A stretch of DNA of 64,000 nt from Auanema rhodensis (taxonomy: Eukaryota > Nematoda > Chromadorea > Rhabditida > Rhabditidae): assembly GCA_964057225.1 (NCBI GenBank), contig OZ059900.1, forward strand, positions 14,833,638 to 14,897,637, written 5' to 3'. Position numbers and translations under genes: made by a program. Under the pieces are notes generated by a model that saw only the letters and a list, made by a program, of their open reading frames with translations, was not told the origin of the DNA and made no database searches. Position 1 is the stretch's first letter, and every line of letters begins with the position of its first letter. Positions 13,197 to 25,486 of the stretch are shown here, piece after piece.

Positions 13197-13563
13197 TTGA
13201 ATTCGCACTTAGAAACTTTCATTAAGAGTGTGAGTTTGAATTAAAGTAGAAAAATGAAACACTGTCTCTAACATATCTTGATTTATGGCCTACTTTACTC
13301 AAAGAGCTAATTGAAGTTTGGTGTTAGAATGAACAATTGATTAACGCTGACGTTTCAATTTTTTTCATCGTAATTGAGATAGAACATTTAGAATAAAAGG
13401 AAATGTTTAACAATTTAGAAAAAAAACACAAGCTCAAATCACTTTTGAAAAAACAGAAAGTTTAAAACAACCCTTTTTCTAATAATTATCTTTTTCATCC
13501 GACTTTTGGAAAAAAACAAAAATAGCATAACATTAAATAACGATGAATCAGAACAAAAACATT

Positions 13564-13635
13564 CTCCCCGTCCGGGAATTGAACCCGGGTCTCGCATGTG
13601 ACAGACGCGGATTCTCACCACTATACTACCGTGGA
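13564..13635 (-). pseudogene. tRNA-Asp(GTC)-like, class B
   Basis: Copy 32; flank f1. Confidence 0.8.
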
Positions 13636-14001
13636 TTGAATTCGCACTTAGAAACTTTCATTAAGAGTGTGAGTTTGAATTATAGTAGAAAAATGAAACA
13701 CTGTCTCTAACATATCTTGATTTATGGCCTACTTTACTCAAAGAGCTAATTGGATTTGGTGTTAGAATGAACAATTGATTAACGCTGACGTTTTAATTTT
13801 TTTCATCGTAATTAAGATAGAACACTTAAATAAAATAGAAATGTTTGAAAATTTAAAAAAAAATCACAAGCTCAAACCACTTTTGAAAAAGCAGAAAATT
13901 TAAAACAATCTTTTTTCTAATAATTATCGTCTTCATCCGACTTTTTGAAGAAAACAAAAATAGCATAACATTCAATAACGATGAATCAGAACAAAAACAT
14001 T

Positions 14002-14073
14002 CTCCCCGTCCGGGAATTGAACAAGGGTCTCGCATGTGACAGACGCGGATTCTCACCACTATACTACCGTGGA
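14002..14073 (-). pseudogene. tRNA-Asp(GTC)-like, class B with T-stem lesion
   Basis: Copy 33; flank f2. Carries the same aacaaggg lesion as copy 15. Confidence 0.88.
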
Positions 14074-14440
14074 TTGAATTCGCACTTAGAAACTTTCATT
14101 AAGAGTGTGAGTTTGAATTATAGTAGAAAAATGAAACACTGTCTCTAACATATCTTGATTTATGGCCTACTTTACTCAAAGAGCTAATTGAAGTTTGGTG
14201 TTACAATTAACGATTGATAAACGCTGACGTATCAATTTTTTTCATCGTAATTAAGATAGAACACTTAAATTAAATAGAAATGTTTGAAAATTTAAAAAAA
14301 AATCACAAGCTCAAACCACTTTTGAAAAAGCAGAAAGTTTAAAACAATCTTTTTTCTAATAATTATCGTCTTTATCCGACTTTTTGAAGAAAACAAAAAT
14401 AGCATAACATTCAATAACGATGAATCAGAACAAAAACATT

Positions 14441-14512
14441 CTCCCCGTCCGGGAATTGAACCCGGGTCTCGCATGTGACAGACGCGGATTCTCACCACTA
14501 TACTACCGTGGA
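14441..14512 (-). pseudogene. tRNA-Asp(GTC)-like, class B
   Basis: Copy 34; flank f2. Confidence 0.8.
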
Positions 14513-14879
14513 TTGAATTCGCACTTAGAAACTTTCATTAAGAGTGTGAGTTTGAATTAAAGTAGAAAAATGAAACACTGTCTCTAACATATCTTGATTT
14601 ATGGCCTACTTTACTCAAAGAGCTAATTGAAGTTTGGTGTTAGAATGAACAATTGATTAACGCTGACGTTTCAATTTTTTTCATCGTAATTGAGATAGAA
14701 CATTTAGAATAAATGGAAATGTTTAACAATTTAGAAAAAAAACACAAGCTCAAATCACTTTTGAAAAAACAGAAAGTTTAAAACAACCCTTTTTCTAATA
14801 ATTATCTTTTTCATCCGACTTTTGGAAAAAAACAAAAATAGCATAACATTAAATAACGATGAATCAGAACAAAAACATT

Positions 14880-14951
14880 CTCCCCGTCCGGGAATTGAAC
14901 CCGGGTCTCGCATGTGACAGACGCGGATTCTCACCACTATACTACCGTGGA
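14880..14951 (-). pseudogene. tRNA-Asp(GTC)-like, class B
   Basis: Copy 35; flank f1. Last class B copy in the window. Confidence 0.8.
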
Positions 14952-15317
14952 TTGAATTCGCACTTAGAAACTTTCATTAAGAGTGTGAGTTTGAATTATA
15001 GTAGAAAAATGAAACACTGTCTCTAACATATCTTGATTTATGGCCTACTTTACTCAAAGAGCTAATTGGATTTGGTGTTAGAATGAACAATTGATTAACG
15101 CTGACGTTTTAATTTTTTTCATCGTAATTAAGATAGAACACTTAAATAAAATAGAAATGTTTGAAAATTTAAAAAAAAATCACAAGCTCAAACCACTTTT
15201 GAAAAAGCAGAAAATTTAAAACAATCTTTTTTCTAATAATTATCGTCTTCATCCGACTTTTTGAAGAAAACAAAAATAGCATAACATTCAATAACGATGA
15301 ATCCGAACAAAAACATT

Positions 15318-15389
15318 CTCCCCAGCCGGGAATTGAACCCGGGTCTCGCATGTGACAGACGCGGATACTCACCACTATACTACCGAGGA
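15318..15389 (-). tRNA. tRNA-Asp(GTC), class A with one tolerated change
   Basis: Copy 36; flank f2. C67T turns the 6-67 pair into a G-T wobble. Confidence 0.82.
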
Positions 15390-15757
15390 TTGAATTTGCA
15401 CTTAGAAACTTTCATTAAGAGTGTGAGTTTGAATTAAAGTAGAAAAATGAAACACTTTCTCTAACATATCTTGATTTATGGCCTACTTTACTCAAAGAGC
15501 TAATTGAAGTTTGGTGTTAAAATGAACAATTGATTAACGCTGACGTTCCGTTTTTTTTTCATAGTAATTGAGATAGAACATTTAAATTAAATGGAAATGT
15601 TTAAAAATTTAGAAAAAAAACACAAGCTAAAATCACTTTTGAAAAAACAGAAAGTTTAAAACAACCTTTTTTCTAATAATTATCTTTTTTATCCGACTTT
15701 TGGAAAAAAACAAAAATAGCATAACATTCAATAACGATGAATCAGAACAAAAACATT

Positions 15758-15829
15758 CTCCCCGGCCGGGAATTGAACCCGGGTCTCGCATGTGACAGAC
15801 GCGGATACTCACCACTATACTACCGAGGA
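15758..15829 (-). tRNA. tRNA-Asp(GTC), class A
   Basis: Copy 37; flank f3. Confidence 0.92.
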
Positions 15830-16197
15830 TTGAATTTGCACTTAGAAACTTTCATTAAGAGTGTGAGTTTGAATTAAAGTAGAAAAATGAAACACTTTCT
15901 CTAACATATCTTGATTTATGGCCTACTTTACTCAAAGAGCTAATTGAAGTTTGGTGTTAAAATGAACAATTGATTAACGCTGACGTTCCGTTTTTTTTTC
16001 ATAGTAATTGAGATAGAACATTTAAATTAAATGGAAATGTTTAAAAATTTAGAAAAAAAACACAAGCTAAAATCACTTTTGAAAAAACAGAAAGTTTAAA
16101 ACAACCTTTTTTCTAATAATTATCTTTTTTATCCGACTTTTGGAAAAAAACAAAAATAGCATAACATTCAATAACGATGAACCAGAACAAAAACATT

Positions 16198-16269
16198 CTC
16201 CCCGGCCGGGAATTGAACCCGGGTCTCGCATGTGACAGACGCGGATACTCACCACTATACTACCGAGGA
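16198..16269 (-). tRNA. tRNA-Asp(GTC), class A
   Basis: Copy 38; flank f3 with the gaaccag marker. Confidence 0.92.
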
Positions 16270-16636
16270 TTGAATTTGCACTTAGAAACTTTCATTAAGA
16301 GTGTGAGTTTGAATTAAAGTAGAAAAATAAAACACTGTCTCTAACATATCTTGTTTTATGGCCTACTTTACTCAAAGAGCTAATTGAAGTTTGGTGTTAC
16401 AATTAACGATTGATAAACGCTGACGTATCAATTTTTTTCATCGTAATTAAGATAGAACACTTAAATTAAATAGAAATGTTCGAAAATTTAAAAAAAAATC
16501 ACAAGCTCAAACCACTTTTGAAAAAGCAGAAAGTTTAAAACAATCTTTTTTCTAATAATTATCGTCTTTATCCGACTTTTTGAAGAAAACAAAAATAGCA
16601 TAACATTCAATAACGATGAATCAGAACAAAAACATT

Positions 16637-16708
16637 CTCCTTGGCCGGGAATTGAACCCGGGTCTCGCATGTGACAGACGCGGATACTTACCACTATACT
16701 ACCGAGGA
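16637..16708 (-). tRNA. tRNA-Asp(GTC), class E
   Basis: Copy 39; flank f2. Copies 38/39 and 40/41 form an 879-base dimer repeat. Confidence 0.6.
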
Positions 16709-17076
16709 TTGAATTTGCACTTAGAAACTTTCATTAAGAGTGTGAGTTTGAATTAAAGTAGAAAAATGAAACACTGTCTCTAACATATCTTGATTTATGG
16801 CCTACTTTACTCAAAGAGCTAATTGAAGTTTGGTGTTAAAATGAACAATTGATTAACGCTGACGTTCCGTTTTTTTTTCATAGTAATTGAGATAGAACAT
16901 TTAAATTAAATGGAAATGTTTAAAAATTTAGAAAAAAAACACAAGCTAAAATCACTTTTGAAAAAACAGAAAGTTTAAAACAACCTTTTTTCTAATAATT
17001 ATCTTTTTTATCCGACTTTTGGAAAAAAACAAAAATAGCATAACATTCAATAACGATGAACCAGAACAAAAACATT

Positions 17077-17148
17077 CTCCCCGGCCGGGAATTGAACCCG
17101 GGTCTCGCATGTGACAGACGCGGATACTCACCACTATACTACCGAGGA
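17077..17148 (-). tRNA. tRNA-Asp(GTC), class A
   Basis: Copy 40; flank f3 with the gaaccag marker. Confidence 0.92.
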
Positions 17149-17515
17149 TTGAATTTGCACTTAGAAACTTTCATTAAGAGTGTGAGTTTGAATTAAAGTA
17201 GAAAAATAAAACACTGTCTCTAACATATCTTGTTTTATGGCCTACTTTACTCAAAGAGCTAATTGAAGTTTGGTGTTACAATTAACGATTGATAAACGCT
17301 GACGTATCAATTTTTTTCATCGTAATTAAGATAGAACACTTAAATTAAATAGAAATGTTCGAAAATTTAAAAAAAAATCACAAGCTCAAACCACTTTTGA
17401 AAAAGCAGAAAGTTTAAAACAATCTTTTTTCTAATAATTATCGTCTTTATCCGACTTTTTGAAGAAAACAAAAATAGCATAACATTCAATAACGATGAAT
17501 CAGAACAAAAACATT

Positions 17516-17587
17516 CTCCTTGGCCGGGAATTGAACCCGGGTCTCGCATGTGACAGACGCGGATACTTACCACTATACTACCGAGGA
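17516..17587 (-). tRNA. tRNA-Asp(GTC), class E
   Basis: Copy 41; flank f2. Confidence 0.6.
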
Positions 17588-17954
17588 TTGAATTTGCACT
17601 TAGAAACTTTCATTAAGAGTGTGAGTTTGAATTAAAGTAGAAAAATGAAACACTGTCTCTAACATATCTTGATTTATGGCCTACTTTACTCAAAGAGCTA
17701 ATTGAAGTTTGGTGTTACAATTAACGATTGATAAACGCTGACGTATCAATTTTTTTCATCGTAATTAAGATAGAACACTTAAACCAAATAGAAATGTTTG
17801 AAAATTTAAAAAAAAATCACAAGCTCAAATCACTTTTGAAAAAGCAGAAAGTTTAAAACAATCTTTTTTCTAATAATTATCGTTTTTATCCGACTTTTTG
17901 AAGAAAACAAAAATAGCATAACATTCAATAACGATGAATCAGAACAAAAACATT

Positions 17955-18026
17955 CTCCCCGGCCGGGAATTGAACCCGGGTCTCGCATGTGACAGACGCG
18001 GATACTCACCACTATACTACCGAGGA
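17955..18026 (-). tRNA. tRNA-Asp(GTC), class A
   Basis: Copy 42; flank f2. Copies 42/43 recur as 45/46 at 1,317 bases. Confidence 0.92.
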
Positions 18027-18393
18027 TTGAATTTGCACTTAGAAACTTTCATTAAGAGTGTGAGTTTGAATTAAAGTAGAAAAATGAAACACTGTCTCTA
18101 ACATATCTTGATTTATGGCCTACTTTACTCAAAGAGCTAATTGAAGTTTGGTGTTACAATTAACGATTGATTTACGCTGACGTTTCAATTTTTTTCATCG
18201 TAATTAAGATAGAACACTTAAATAAAATAGAAATGTTTGAAAATTTAAAAAAAAATCACAAGCTCAAACCACTTTTGAAAAAGCAGAAAGTTTAAAACAA
18301 TCTTTTTTCTAATAATTATCGTCTTTATCCGACTTTTTGAAGAAAACAAAAATAGCATAACATTCAATAACGATGAATCAGAACAAAAACATT

Positions 18394-18465
18394 CTCCTTG
18401 GCCGGGAATTGAACCAGGGTCTCGCATGTGACAGACGCGGATACTCACCACTATACTACCGAGGA
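18394..18465 (-). pseudogene. tRNA-Asp(GTC)-like, class E acceptor with T-stem mispair
   Basis: Copy 43; flank f2. Position 51 G to T adds a T-stem mispair; the D loop is normal. Confidence 0.75.
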
Positions 18466-18832
18466 TTGAATTTGCACTTAGAAACTTTCATTAAGAGTGT
18501 GAGTTTGAATTAAAGTAGAAAAATAAAACACTGTCTCTAACATATCTTGTTTTATGGCCTACTTTACTCAAAGAGCTAATTGAAGTTTGGTGTTACAATT
18601 AACGATTGATAAACGCTGACGTATCAATTTTTTTCATCGTAATTAAGATAGAACACTTAAATTAAATAGAAATGTTCGAAAATTTAAAAAAAAATCACAA
18701 GCTCAAACCACTTTTGAAAAAGCAGAAAGTTTAAAACAATCTTTTTTCTAATAATTATCGTCTTTATCCGACTTTTTGAAGAAAACAAAAATAGCATAAC
18801 ATTCAATAACGATGAATCAGAACAAAAACATT

Positions 18833-18904
18833 CTCCCTGGCCGGGAATTGAACCCGGGTCTCGCATGTGACAGACGCGGATACTTACCACTATACTACCG
18901 AGGA
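18833..18904 (-). tRNA. tRNA-Asp(GTC), class E variant
   Basis: Copy 44; flank f2. Only the 5-68 mispair in the acceptor, plus the D-loop G to A. Confidence 0.6.
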
Positions 18905-19271
18905 TTGAATTTGCACTTAGAAACTTTCATTAAGAGTGTGAGTTTGAATTAAAGTAGAAAAATGAAACACTGTCTCTAACATATCTTGATTTATGGCCTA
19001 CTTTACTCAAAGAGCTAATTGAAGTTTGGTGTTACAATTAACGATTGATAAACGCTGACGTATCAATTTTTTTCATCGTAATTAAGATAGAACACTTAAA
19101 CCAAATAGAAATGTTTGAAAATTTAAAAAAAAATCACAAGCTCAAATCACTTTTGAAAAAGCAGAAAGTTTAAAACAATCTTTTTTCTAATAATTATCGT
19201 TTTTATCCGACTTTTTGAAGAAAACAAAAATAGCATAACATTCAATAACGATGAATCAGAACAAAAACATT

Positions 19272-19343
19272 CTCCCCGGCCGGGAATTGAACCCGGGTCT
19301 CGCATGTGACAGACGCGGATACTCACCACTATACTACCGAGGA
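19272..19343 (-). tRNA. tRNA-Asp(GTC), class A
   Basis: Copy 45; flank f2. Confidence 0.92.
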
Positions 19344-19710
19344 TTGAATTTGCACTTAGAAACTTTCATTAAGAGTGTGAGTTTGAATTAAAGTAGAAAA
19401 ATGAAACACTGTCTCTAACATATCTTGATTTATGGCCTACTTTACTCAAAGAGCTAATTGAAGTTTGGTGTTACAATTAACGATTGATTTACGCTGACGT
19501 TTCAATTTTTTTCATCGTAATTAAGATAGAACACTTAAATAAAATAGAAATGTTTGAAAATTTAAAAAAAAATCACAAGCTCAAACCACTTTTGAAAAAG
19601 CAGAAAGTTTAAAACAATCTTTTTTCTAATAATTATCGTCTTTATCCGACTTTTTGAAGAAAACAAAAATAGCATAACATTCAATAACGATGAATCAGAA
19701 CAAAAACATT

Positions 19711-19782
19711 CTCCTTGGCCGGGAATTGAACCCGGGTCTCGCATGTGACAGACGCGGATACTTACCACTATACTACCGAGGA
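19711..19782 (-). tRNA. tRNA-Asp(GTC), class E
   Basis: Copy 46; flank f2. Confidence 0.6.
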
Positions 19783-20149
19783 TTGAATTTGCACTTAGAA
19801 ACTTTCATTAAGAGTGTGAGTTTGAATTAAAGTAGAAAAATGAAACACTGTCTCTAACATATCTTGATTTATGGCCTACTTTACTCAAAGAGCTAATTGA
19901 AGTTTGGTGTTACAATTAACGATTGATAAACGCTGACGTATCAATTTTTTTCATCGTAATTAAGATAGAACACTTAAACCAAATAGAAATGTTTGAAAAT
20001 TTAAAAAAAAATCACAAGCTCAAATCACTTTTGAAAAAGCAGAAAGTTTAAAACAATCTTTTTTCTAATAATTATCGTTTTTATCCGACTTTTTGAAGAA
20101 AACAAAAATAGCATAACATTCAATAACGATGAATCAGAACAAAAACATT

Positions 20150-20221
20150 CTCCCCGGCCGGGAATTGAACCCGGGTCTCGCATGTGACAGACGCGGATAC
20201 TCACCACTATACTACCGAGGA
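20150..20221 (-). tRNA. tRNA-Asp(GTC), class A
   Basis: Copy 47; flank f2. Confidence 0.92.
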
Positions 20222-20588
20222 TTGAATTTGCACTTAGAAACTTTCATTAAGAGTGTGAGTTTGAATTAAAGTAGAAAAATGAAACACTGTCTCTAACATA
20301 TCTTGATTTATGGCCTACTTTACTCAAAGAGCTAATTGAAGTTTGGTGTTACAATTAACGATTGATTTACGCTGACGTTTCAATTTTTTTCATCGTAATT
20401 AAGATAGAACACTTAAATAAAATAGAAATGTTTGAAAATTTAAAAAAAAATCACAAGCTCAAACCACTTTTGAAAAAGCAGAAAGTTTAAAACAATCTTT
20501 TTTCTAATAATTATCGTCTTTATCCGACTTTTTGAAGAAAACAAAAATAGCATAACATTCAATAACGATGAATCAGAACAAAAACATT

Positions 20589-20660
20589 CTCCCCGGCCGG
20601 GAATTGAACCCGGGTCTCGCATGTGACAGACGCGGATACTTACCACTATACTACCGAGGA
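20589..20660 (-). tRNA. tRNA-Asp(GTC), class A with D-loop G to A
   Basis: Copy 48; flank f2. The stems are intact, so this combines a class A acceptor with the class E D loop. Confidence 0.78.
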
Positions 20661-21027
20661 TTGAATTTGCACTTAGAAACTTTCATTAAGAGTGTGAGTT
20701 TGAATTAAAGTAGAAAAATGAAACACTGTCTCTAACATATCTTGATTTATGGCCTACTTTACTCAAAGAGCTAATTGAAGTTTGGTGTTACAATTAACGA
20801 TTGATTTACGCTGACGTTTCAATTTTTTTCATCGTAATTAAGATAGAACACTTAAATAAAATAGAAATGTTTGAAAATTTAAAAAAAAATCACAAGCTCA
20901 AACCACTTTTGAAAAAGCAGAAAGTTTAAAACAATCTTTTTTCTAATAATTATCGTCTTTATCCGACTTTTTGAAGAAAACAAAAATAGCATAACATTCA
21001 ATAACGATGAATCAGAACAAAAACATT

Positions 21028-21099
21028 CTCCTTGGCCGGGAAATGAACCAGGGTCTCGCATGTGACAGACGCGGATACTCACCACTATACTACCGAGGA
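21028..21099 (-). pseudogene. tRNA-Asp(GTC)-like, class E acceptor, T-arm changes
   Basis: Copy 49; flank f2. T-stem mispair as in copy 43 plus a T-loop A58T change, which should damage the B box. Confidence 0.82.
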
Positions 21100-21466
21100 T
21101 TGAATTTGCACTTAGAAACTTTCATTAAGAGTGTGAGTTTGAATTAAAGTAGAAAAATGAAACACTGTCTCTAACATATCTTGATTAATGGCCTACTTTA
21201 CTCAAAGAGCTAATTGAAGTTTGGTATTACAATTAACGATTGATAAACGCTGACGTATCAATTTTTTTCATCGTAATTAAGATAGAACACTTAAATTAAA
21301 TAGAAATGTTTGAAAATTTAAAAAAAAATCACAAGCTCAAATCACTTTTGAAAAAGCAGAAAGTTTAAAACAATCTTTTTTCTAATAATTATCGTTTTTA
21401 TCCGACTTTTTGAAGAAAACAAAAATAGCATAACATTCAATAACGATGAATCAGAACAAAAACATT

Positions 21467-21538
21467 CTCCCCGGCCGGGAATTGAACCCGGGTCTCGCAT
21501 GTGACAGACGCGGATACTCACCACTATACTACCGAGGA
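21467..21538 (-). tRNA. tRNA-Asp(GTC), class A
   Basis: Copy 50; flank f2. Confidence 0.92.
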
Positions 21539-21905
21539 TTGAATTTGCACTTAGAAACTTTCATTAAGAGTGTGAGTTTGAATTAAAGTAGAAAAATGAA
21601 ACACTGTCTCTAACATATCTTGATTTATGGCCTACTTTACTCAAAGAGCTAATTGAAGTTTGGTGTTACAATTAACGATTGATTAACGCTGACGTTTCAA
21701 TTTTTTTCATCGTAATTAAGATAGAACACTTAAATAAAATAGAAATGTTTGAAAATTTAAAAAAAAATCACAAGCTCAAACCACTTTTGAAAAAGCAGAA
21801 AGTTTAAAACAATCTTTTTTCTAATAATTATCGTCTTTATCCGATTTTTTGAAGAAAACAAAAATAGCATAACATTCAATAACGATGAATCCGAACAAAA
21901 ACATT

Positions 21906-21977
21906 CTCCCCGGCCGGGAATTGAACCCGGGTCTCGCATGTGACAGACGCGGATACTCACCACTATACTACCGAGGA
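21906..21977 (-). tRNA. tRNA-Asp(GTC), class A
   Basis: Copy 51; flank f2. No further class A copy occurs until 28.9 kb. Confidence 0.92.
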
Positions 21978-22344
21978 TTGAATTTGCACTTAGAAACTTT
22001 CATTAAGAGTGTGAGTTTGAATTAAAGTAGAAAAATGAAACACTGTCTCTAACATATCTTGATTTATGGCCTACTTTACTCAAAGAGCTAATTGAAGTTT
22101 GGTGTTACAATTAACGATTGATTAACGCTGACGTTTCAATTTTTTTCATCGTAATTAAGATAGAACACTTAAATAAAATAGAAATGTTTGAAAATTTGAA
22201 AAAAAATCACAAGCTCAAACCACTTTTGAAAAAGCAGAAAGTTTAAAACAACCCTTTTTCTAATAATTATCTTTTTCATCCGACTTTTGGAAAAAAACAA
22301 AAATAGCATAACATTCAATAACGATGAATCAGAACAAAAACATT

Positions 22345-22416
22345 CTCCCCGGCCGGGAATTTAACCCGGGTCTCGCATGTGACAGACACGGATACTCACC
22401 ACTATACTACCGAGGA
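22345..22416 (-). pseudogene. tRNA-Asp(GTC)-like, class D
   Basis: Copy 52; flank f1. Extra change in the anticodon stem (29-41 becomes T-G). Confidence 0.85.
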
Positions 22417-22783
22417 TTGAATTTGCACTTAGAAACTTTCATTAAGAGTGTGAGTTTGAATTAAAGTAGAAAAATGAAACACTGTCTCTAACATATCTTG
22501 ATTTATGGCCTACTTTACTCAAAGAGCTAATTGAAGTTTGGTGTTAGAATGAACAATTGATTAACGCTGACGTTTCAATTTTTTTCATCGTAATTGAGAT
22601 AGAACATTTAAAATAAATGGAAATGTTTAACAATTTAGAAAAAAAACACAAGCTCAAATCACTTTTGAAAAAACAGAAAGTTTAAAACAACCCTTTTTCT
22701 AATAATTATCTTTTTCATCCGACTTTTGGAAAAAAACAAAAATAGCATAACATTAAATAACGATGAATCAGAACAAAAACATT

Positions 22784-22855
22784 CTCCCCGTCCGGGAATT
22801 GAACCCGGGTCTCGCATGTGACAGACGCAGATACTCACCACTATCCTACCGAGGA
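22784..22855 (-). pseudogene. tRNA-Asp(GTC)-like, class C
   Basis: Copy 53; flank f1; also the 7-66 mispair. Confidence 0.78.
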
Positions 22856-23220
22856 TTGAATTTGCACTTAGAAACTTTCATTAAGAGTGTGAGTTTGAAA
22901 TATAGTAGAAAAATGAAACACTGTCTCTAACATATATTGATTTATGGCCTACTTTACTCAAAGAGCTAATTGAAGTTTGGTGTTAAAATGAACAAATGAT
23001 TAACGCTGACGTTCCATTTTTTTTCATCGCAATTGAGATAGAATACTTAAATTAAATGGAAATGTTTAAAATTTAGAAAATATCACAAGCTCAAATTACT
23101 TTTGAAAAAACAGAAAGTTTAAAACAACCTTTTTTCTAATGATTATCTTTTTTATCCGACTTTCGGAAGAAAACAAAAATAGCATAACATTCAATAACGA
23201 TGAATCAGAACAAAAACATT

Positions 23221-23292
23221 CTCCCCGGCCGGGAATTTAACCCGGGTCTCGCATGTGACAGACGCGGATACTCACCACTATACTACCGAGGA
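23221..23292 (-). pseudogene. tRNA-Asp(GTC)-like, class D
   Basis: Copy 54; flank f4. Confidence 0.85.
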
Positions 23293-23660
23293 TTGAATTT
23301 GCACTTAGAAACTTTCATTAAGAGTGTGAGTTTGAATTATAGTAGAAAAATGAAACACTGTTTCTAACATATCTTGATTTATGGCCTACTTTACTCAAAG
23401 AGCTAATTGAAGTTTGGTGTTAGAATGAACAATTGATTAACGCTGACGTTTTAATTTTTTTCATCGTAATTGAGATAGAACATTTAAAATAAATGGAAAT
23501 GTTTAACAATTTAGAAAAAAAACACAAGCTCAAATCACTTTTGAAAAAACAGAAAGTTTAAAACAGCCCTTTTTCTAATAATTATCTTTTTCATCCGACT
23601 TTTGGAAAAAAACAAAAATAGCATAACATTAAATAACGATGAATCAGAACAAAAAAAATT

Positions 23661-23732
23661 CTCCCCGTCCGGGAATTGAACCCGGGTCTCGCATGTGACA
23701 GACGCGGATTCTCACCACTATACTACCGAGGA
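23661..23732 (-). pseudogene. tRNA-Asp(GTC)-like, class B'
   Basis: Copy 55; flank f1. T8 run starts 2 bases after the 3' end. Confidence 0.72.
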
Positions 23733-24098
23733 TTGAATTCGCACTTAGAAACTTTCATTAAGAGTGTGAGTTTGAATTATAGTAGAAAAATGAAACACTG
23801 TCTCTAACATATCTTGATTTATGGCCTACTTTACTCAAAGAGCTAATTGGATTTGGTGTTAGAATGAACAATTGATTAACGCTGACGTTTCAATTTTTTT
23901 CATCGTAATTAAGATAGAACACTTAAATAAAATAGAAATGTTTGAAAATTTAAAAAAAAATCACAAGCTCAAACCACTTTTGAAAAAATAGAAAGTTTAA
24001 AACAACCCTTTTTCTAATAATTATCTTTTTCATCCGACTTTTGGAAAAAAACAAAAATAGCATAACATTCAATAACGATGAATCAGAACAAAAACATT

Positions 24099-24170
24099 CT
24101 CCCCGGCCGGGAATTTAACCCGGGTCTCGCATGTGACAGACGCGGATACTCACCACTATACTACCGAGGA
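24099..24170 (-). pseudogene. tRNA-Asp(GTC)-like, class D
   Basis: Copy 56; flank f1. Confidence 0.85.
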
Positions 24171-24537
24171 TTGAATTTGCACTTAGAAACTTTCATTAAG
24201 AGTGTGAGTTTGAAATATAGTAGAAAAATGAAACACTGTCTCTAACATATCTTGATTTATGGCCTACTTTACTCAAAGAGCTAATTGAAGTTTGGTGTTA
24301 GAATGAACAATTGATTAACGCTGACGTTTCAATTTTTTTCATCGTAATTGAGATAGAACATTTAAAATAAATGGAAATGTTTAACAATTTAGAAAAAAAA
24401 CACAAGCTCAAATCACTTTTGAAAAAACAGAAAGTTTAAAACAACCCTTTTTCTAATAATTATTTTTTTCATCCGACTTTTGGAAAAAAACAAAAATAGC
24501 ATAACATTAAATAACGATGAATCAGAACAAAAACATT

Positions 24538-24609
24538 CTCCCCGTCCGGGAATTGAACCCGGGTCTCGCATGTGACAGACGCAGATACTCACCACTATCC
24601 TACCGAGGA
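24538..24609 (-). pseudogene. tRNA-Asp(GTC)-like, class C
   Basis: Copy 57; flank f1; also the 7-66 mispair. Confidence 0.78.
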
Positions 24610-24974
24610 TTGAATTTGCACTTAGAAACTTTCATTAAGAGTGTGAGTTTGAAATATAGTAGAAAAATGAAACACTGTCTCTAACATATATTGATTTATG
24701 GCCTACTTTTCTCAAAGAGCTAATTGAAGTTTGGTGTTAAAATGAACAAATGATTAACGCTGACGTTCCATTTTTTTTCATCGCAATTGAGATAGAATAC
24801 TTAAATTAAATGGAAATGTTTAAAATTTAGAAAATATCACAAGCTCAAATTACTTTTGAAAAAACAGAAAGTTTAAAACAACCTTTTTTCTAATGATTAT
24901 CTTTTTTATCCGACTTTCGGAAGAAAACAAAAATAGCATAACATTCAATAACGATGAATCAGAACAAAAACATT

Positions 24975-25046
24975 CTCCCCGGCCGGGAATTTAACCCGGG
25001 TCTCGCATGTGACAGACGCGGATACTCACCACTATACTACCGAGGA
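24975..25046 (-). pseudogene. tRNA-Asp(GTC)-like, class D
   Basis: Copy 58; flank f4. Confidence 0.85.
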
Positions 25047-25414
25047 TTGAATTTGCACTTAGAAACTTTCATTAAGAGTGTGAGTTTGAATTATAGTAGA
25101 AAAATGAAACACTGTTTTTAACATATCTTGATTTATGGCCTACTATACTCAAAGAGCTAATTGAAGTTTGGTGTTAGAATGAACAATTGATTAACGCTGA
25201 CGTTTTAATTTTTTTCATCGTAATTGAGATAGAACATTTAAAATAAATGGAAATGTTTAACAATTTAGAAAAAAAACACAAGCTCAAATCACTTTTGAAA
25301 AAACAGAAAGTTTAAAACAGCCCTTTTTCTAATAATTATCTTTTTCATCCGACTTTTGGAAAAAAACAAAAATAGCATAACATTAAATAACGATGAATCA
25401 GAACAAAAAAATTT

Positions 25415-25486
25415 TTCCCCGTCCGGGAATTTAACCCGGGTCTCGCATGTGACAGACGCGGATACTCACCACTATACTACCGAGGA
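25415..25486 (-). pseudogene. tRNA-Asp(GTC)-like, class D with extra lesions
   Basis: Copy 59; flank f1. C56A, the 7-66 mispair and discriminator G to A occur together. Confidence 0.87.

Larger units (their letters stand above)
5221..15829. repeat. Large segmental duplication inside the array, offset 7,904 bases
   Basis: Copies 13-19 (5221-7925) and 31-37 (13125-15829) match in order and spacing at a constant offset of 7,904 bases. Copies 15 and 33 share the same rare T-stem lesion (aacaaggg), which marks common descent. Copies 13 and 31 have different 3' flanks (f2 and f1), and copies 20 and 38 at the same offset differ in class, so the duplicated block ends there. Confidence 0.8.
8294..16636. 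repeat. Five-monomer higher-order repeat, 2,196-base unit, three copies
   Basis: Units at 8294-10489, 10490-12685 and 14441-16636 have the same order: B/f2, B/f1, A/f2, A/f3, A/f3. The last monomer in each has a private change (gaaccag in place of gaatcag) next to the tRNA 3' end. The first two units are adjacent; the third is 3,951 bases beyond the second. Confidence 0.85.
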
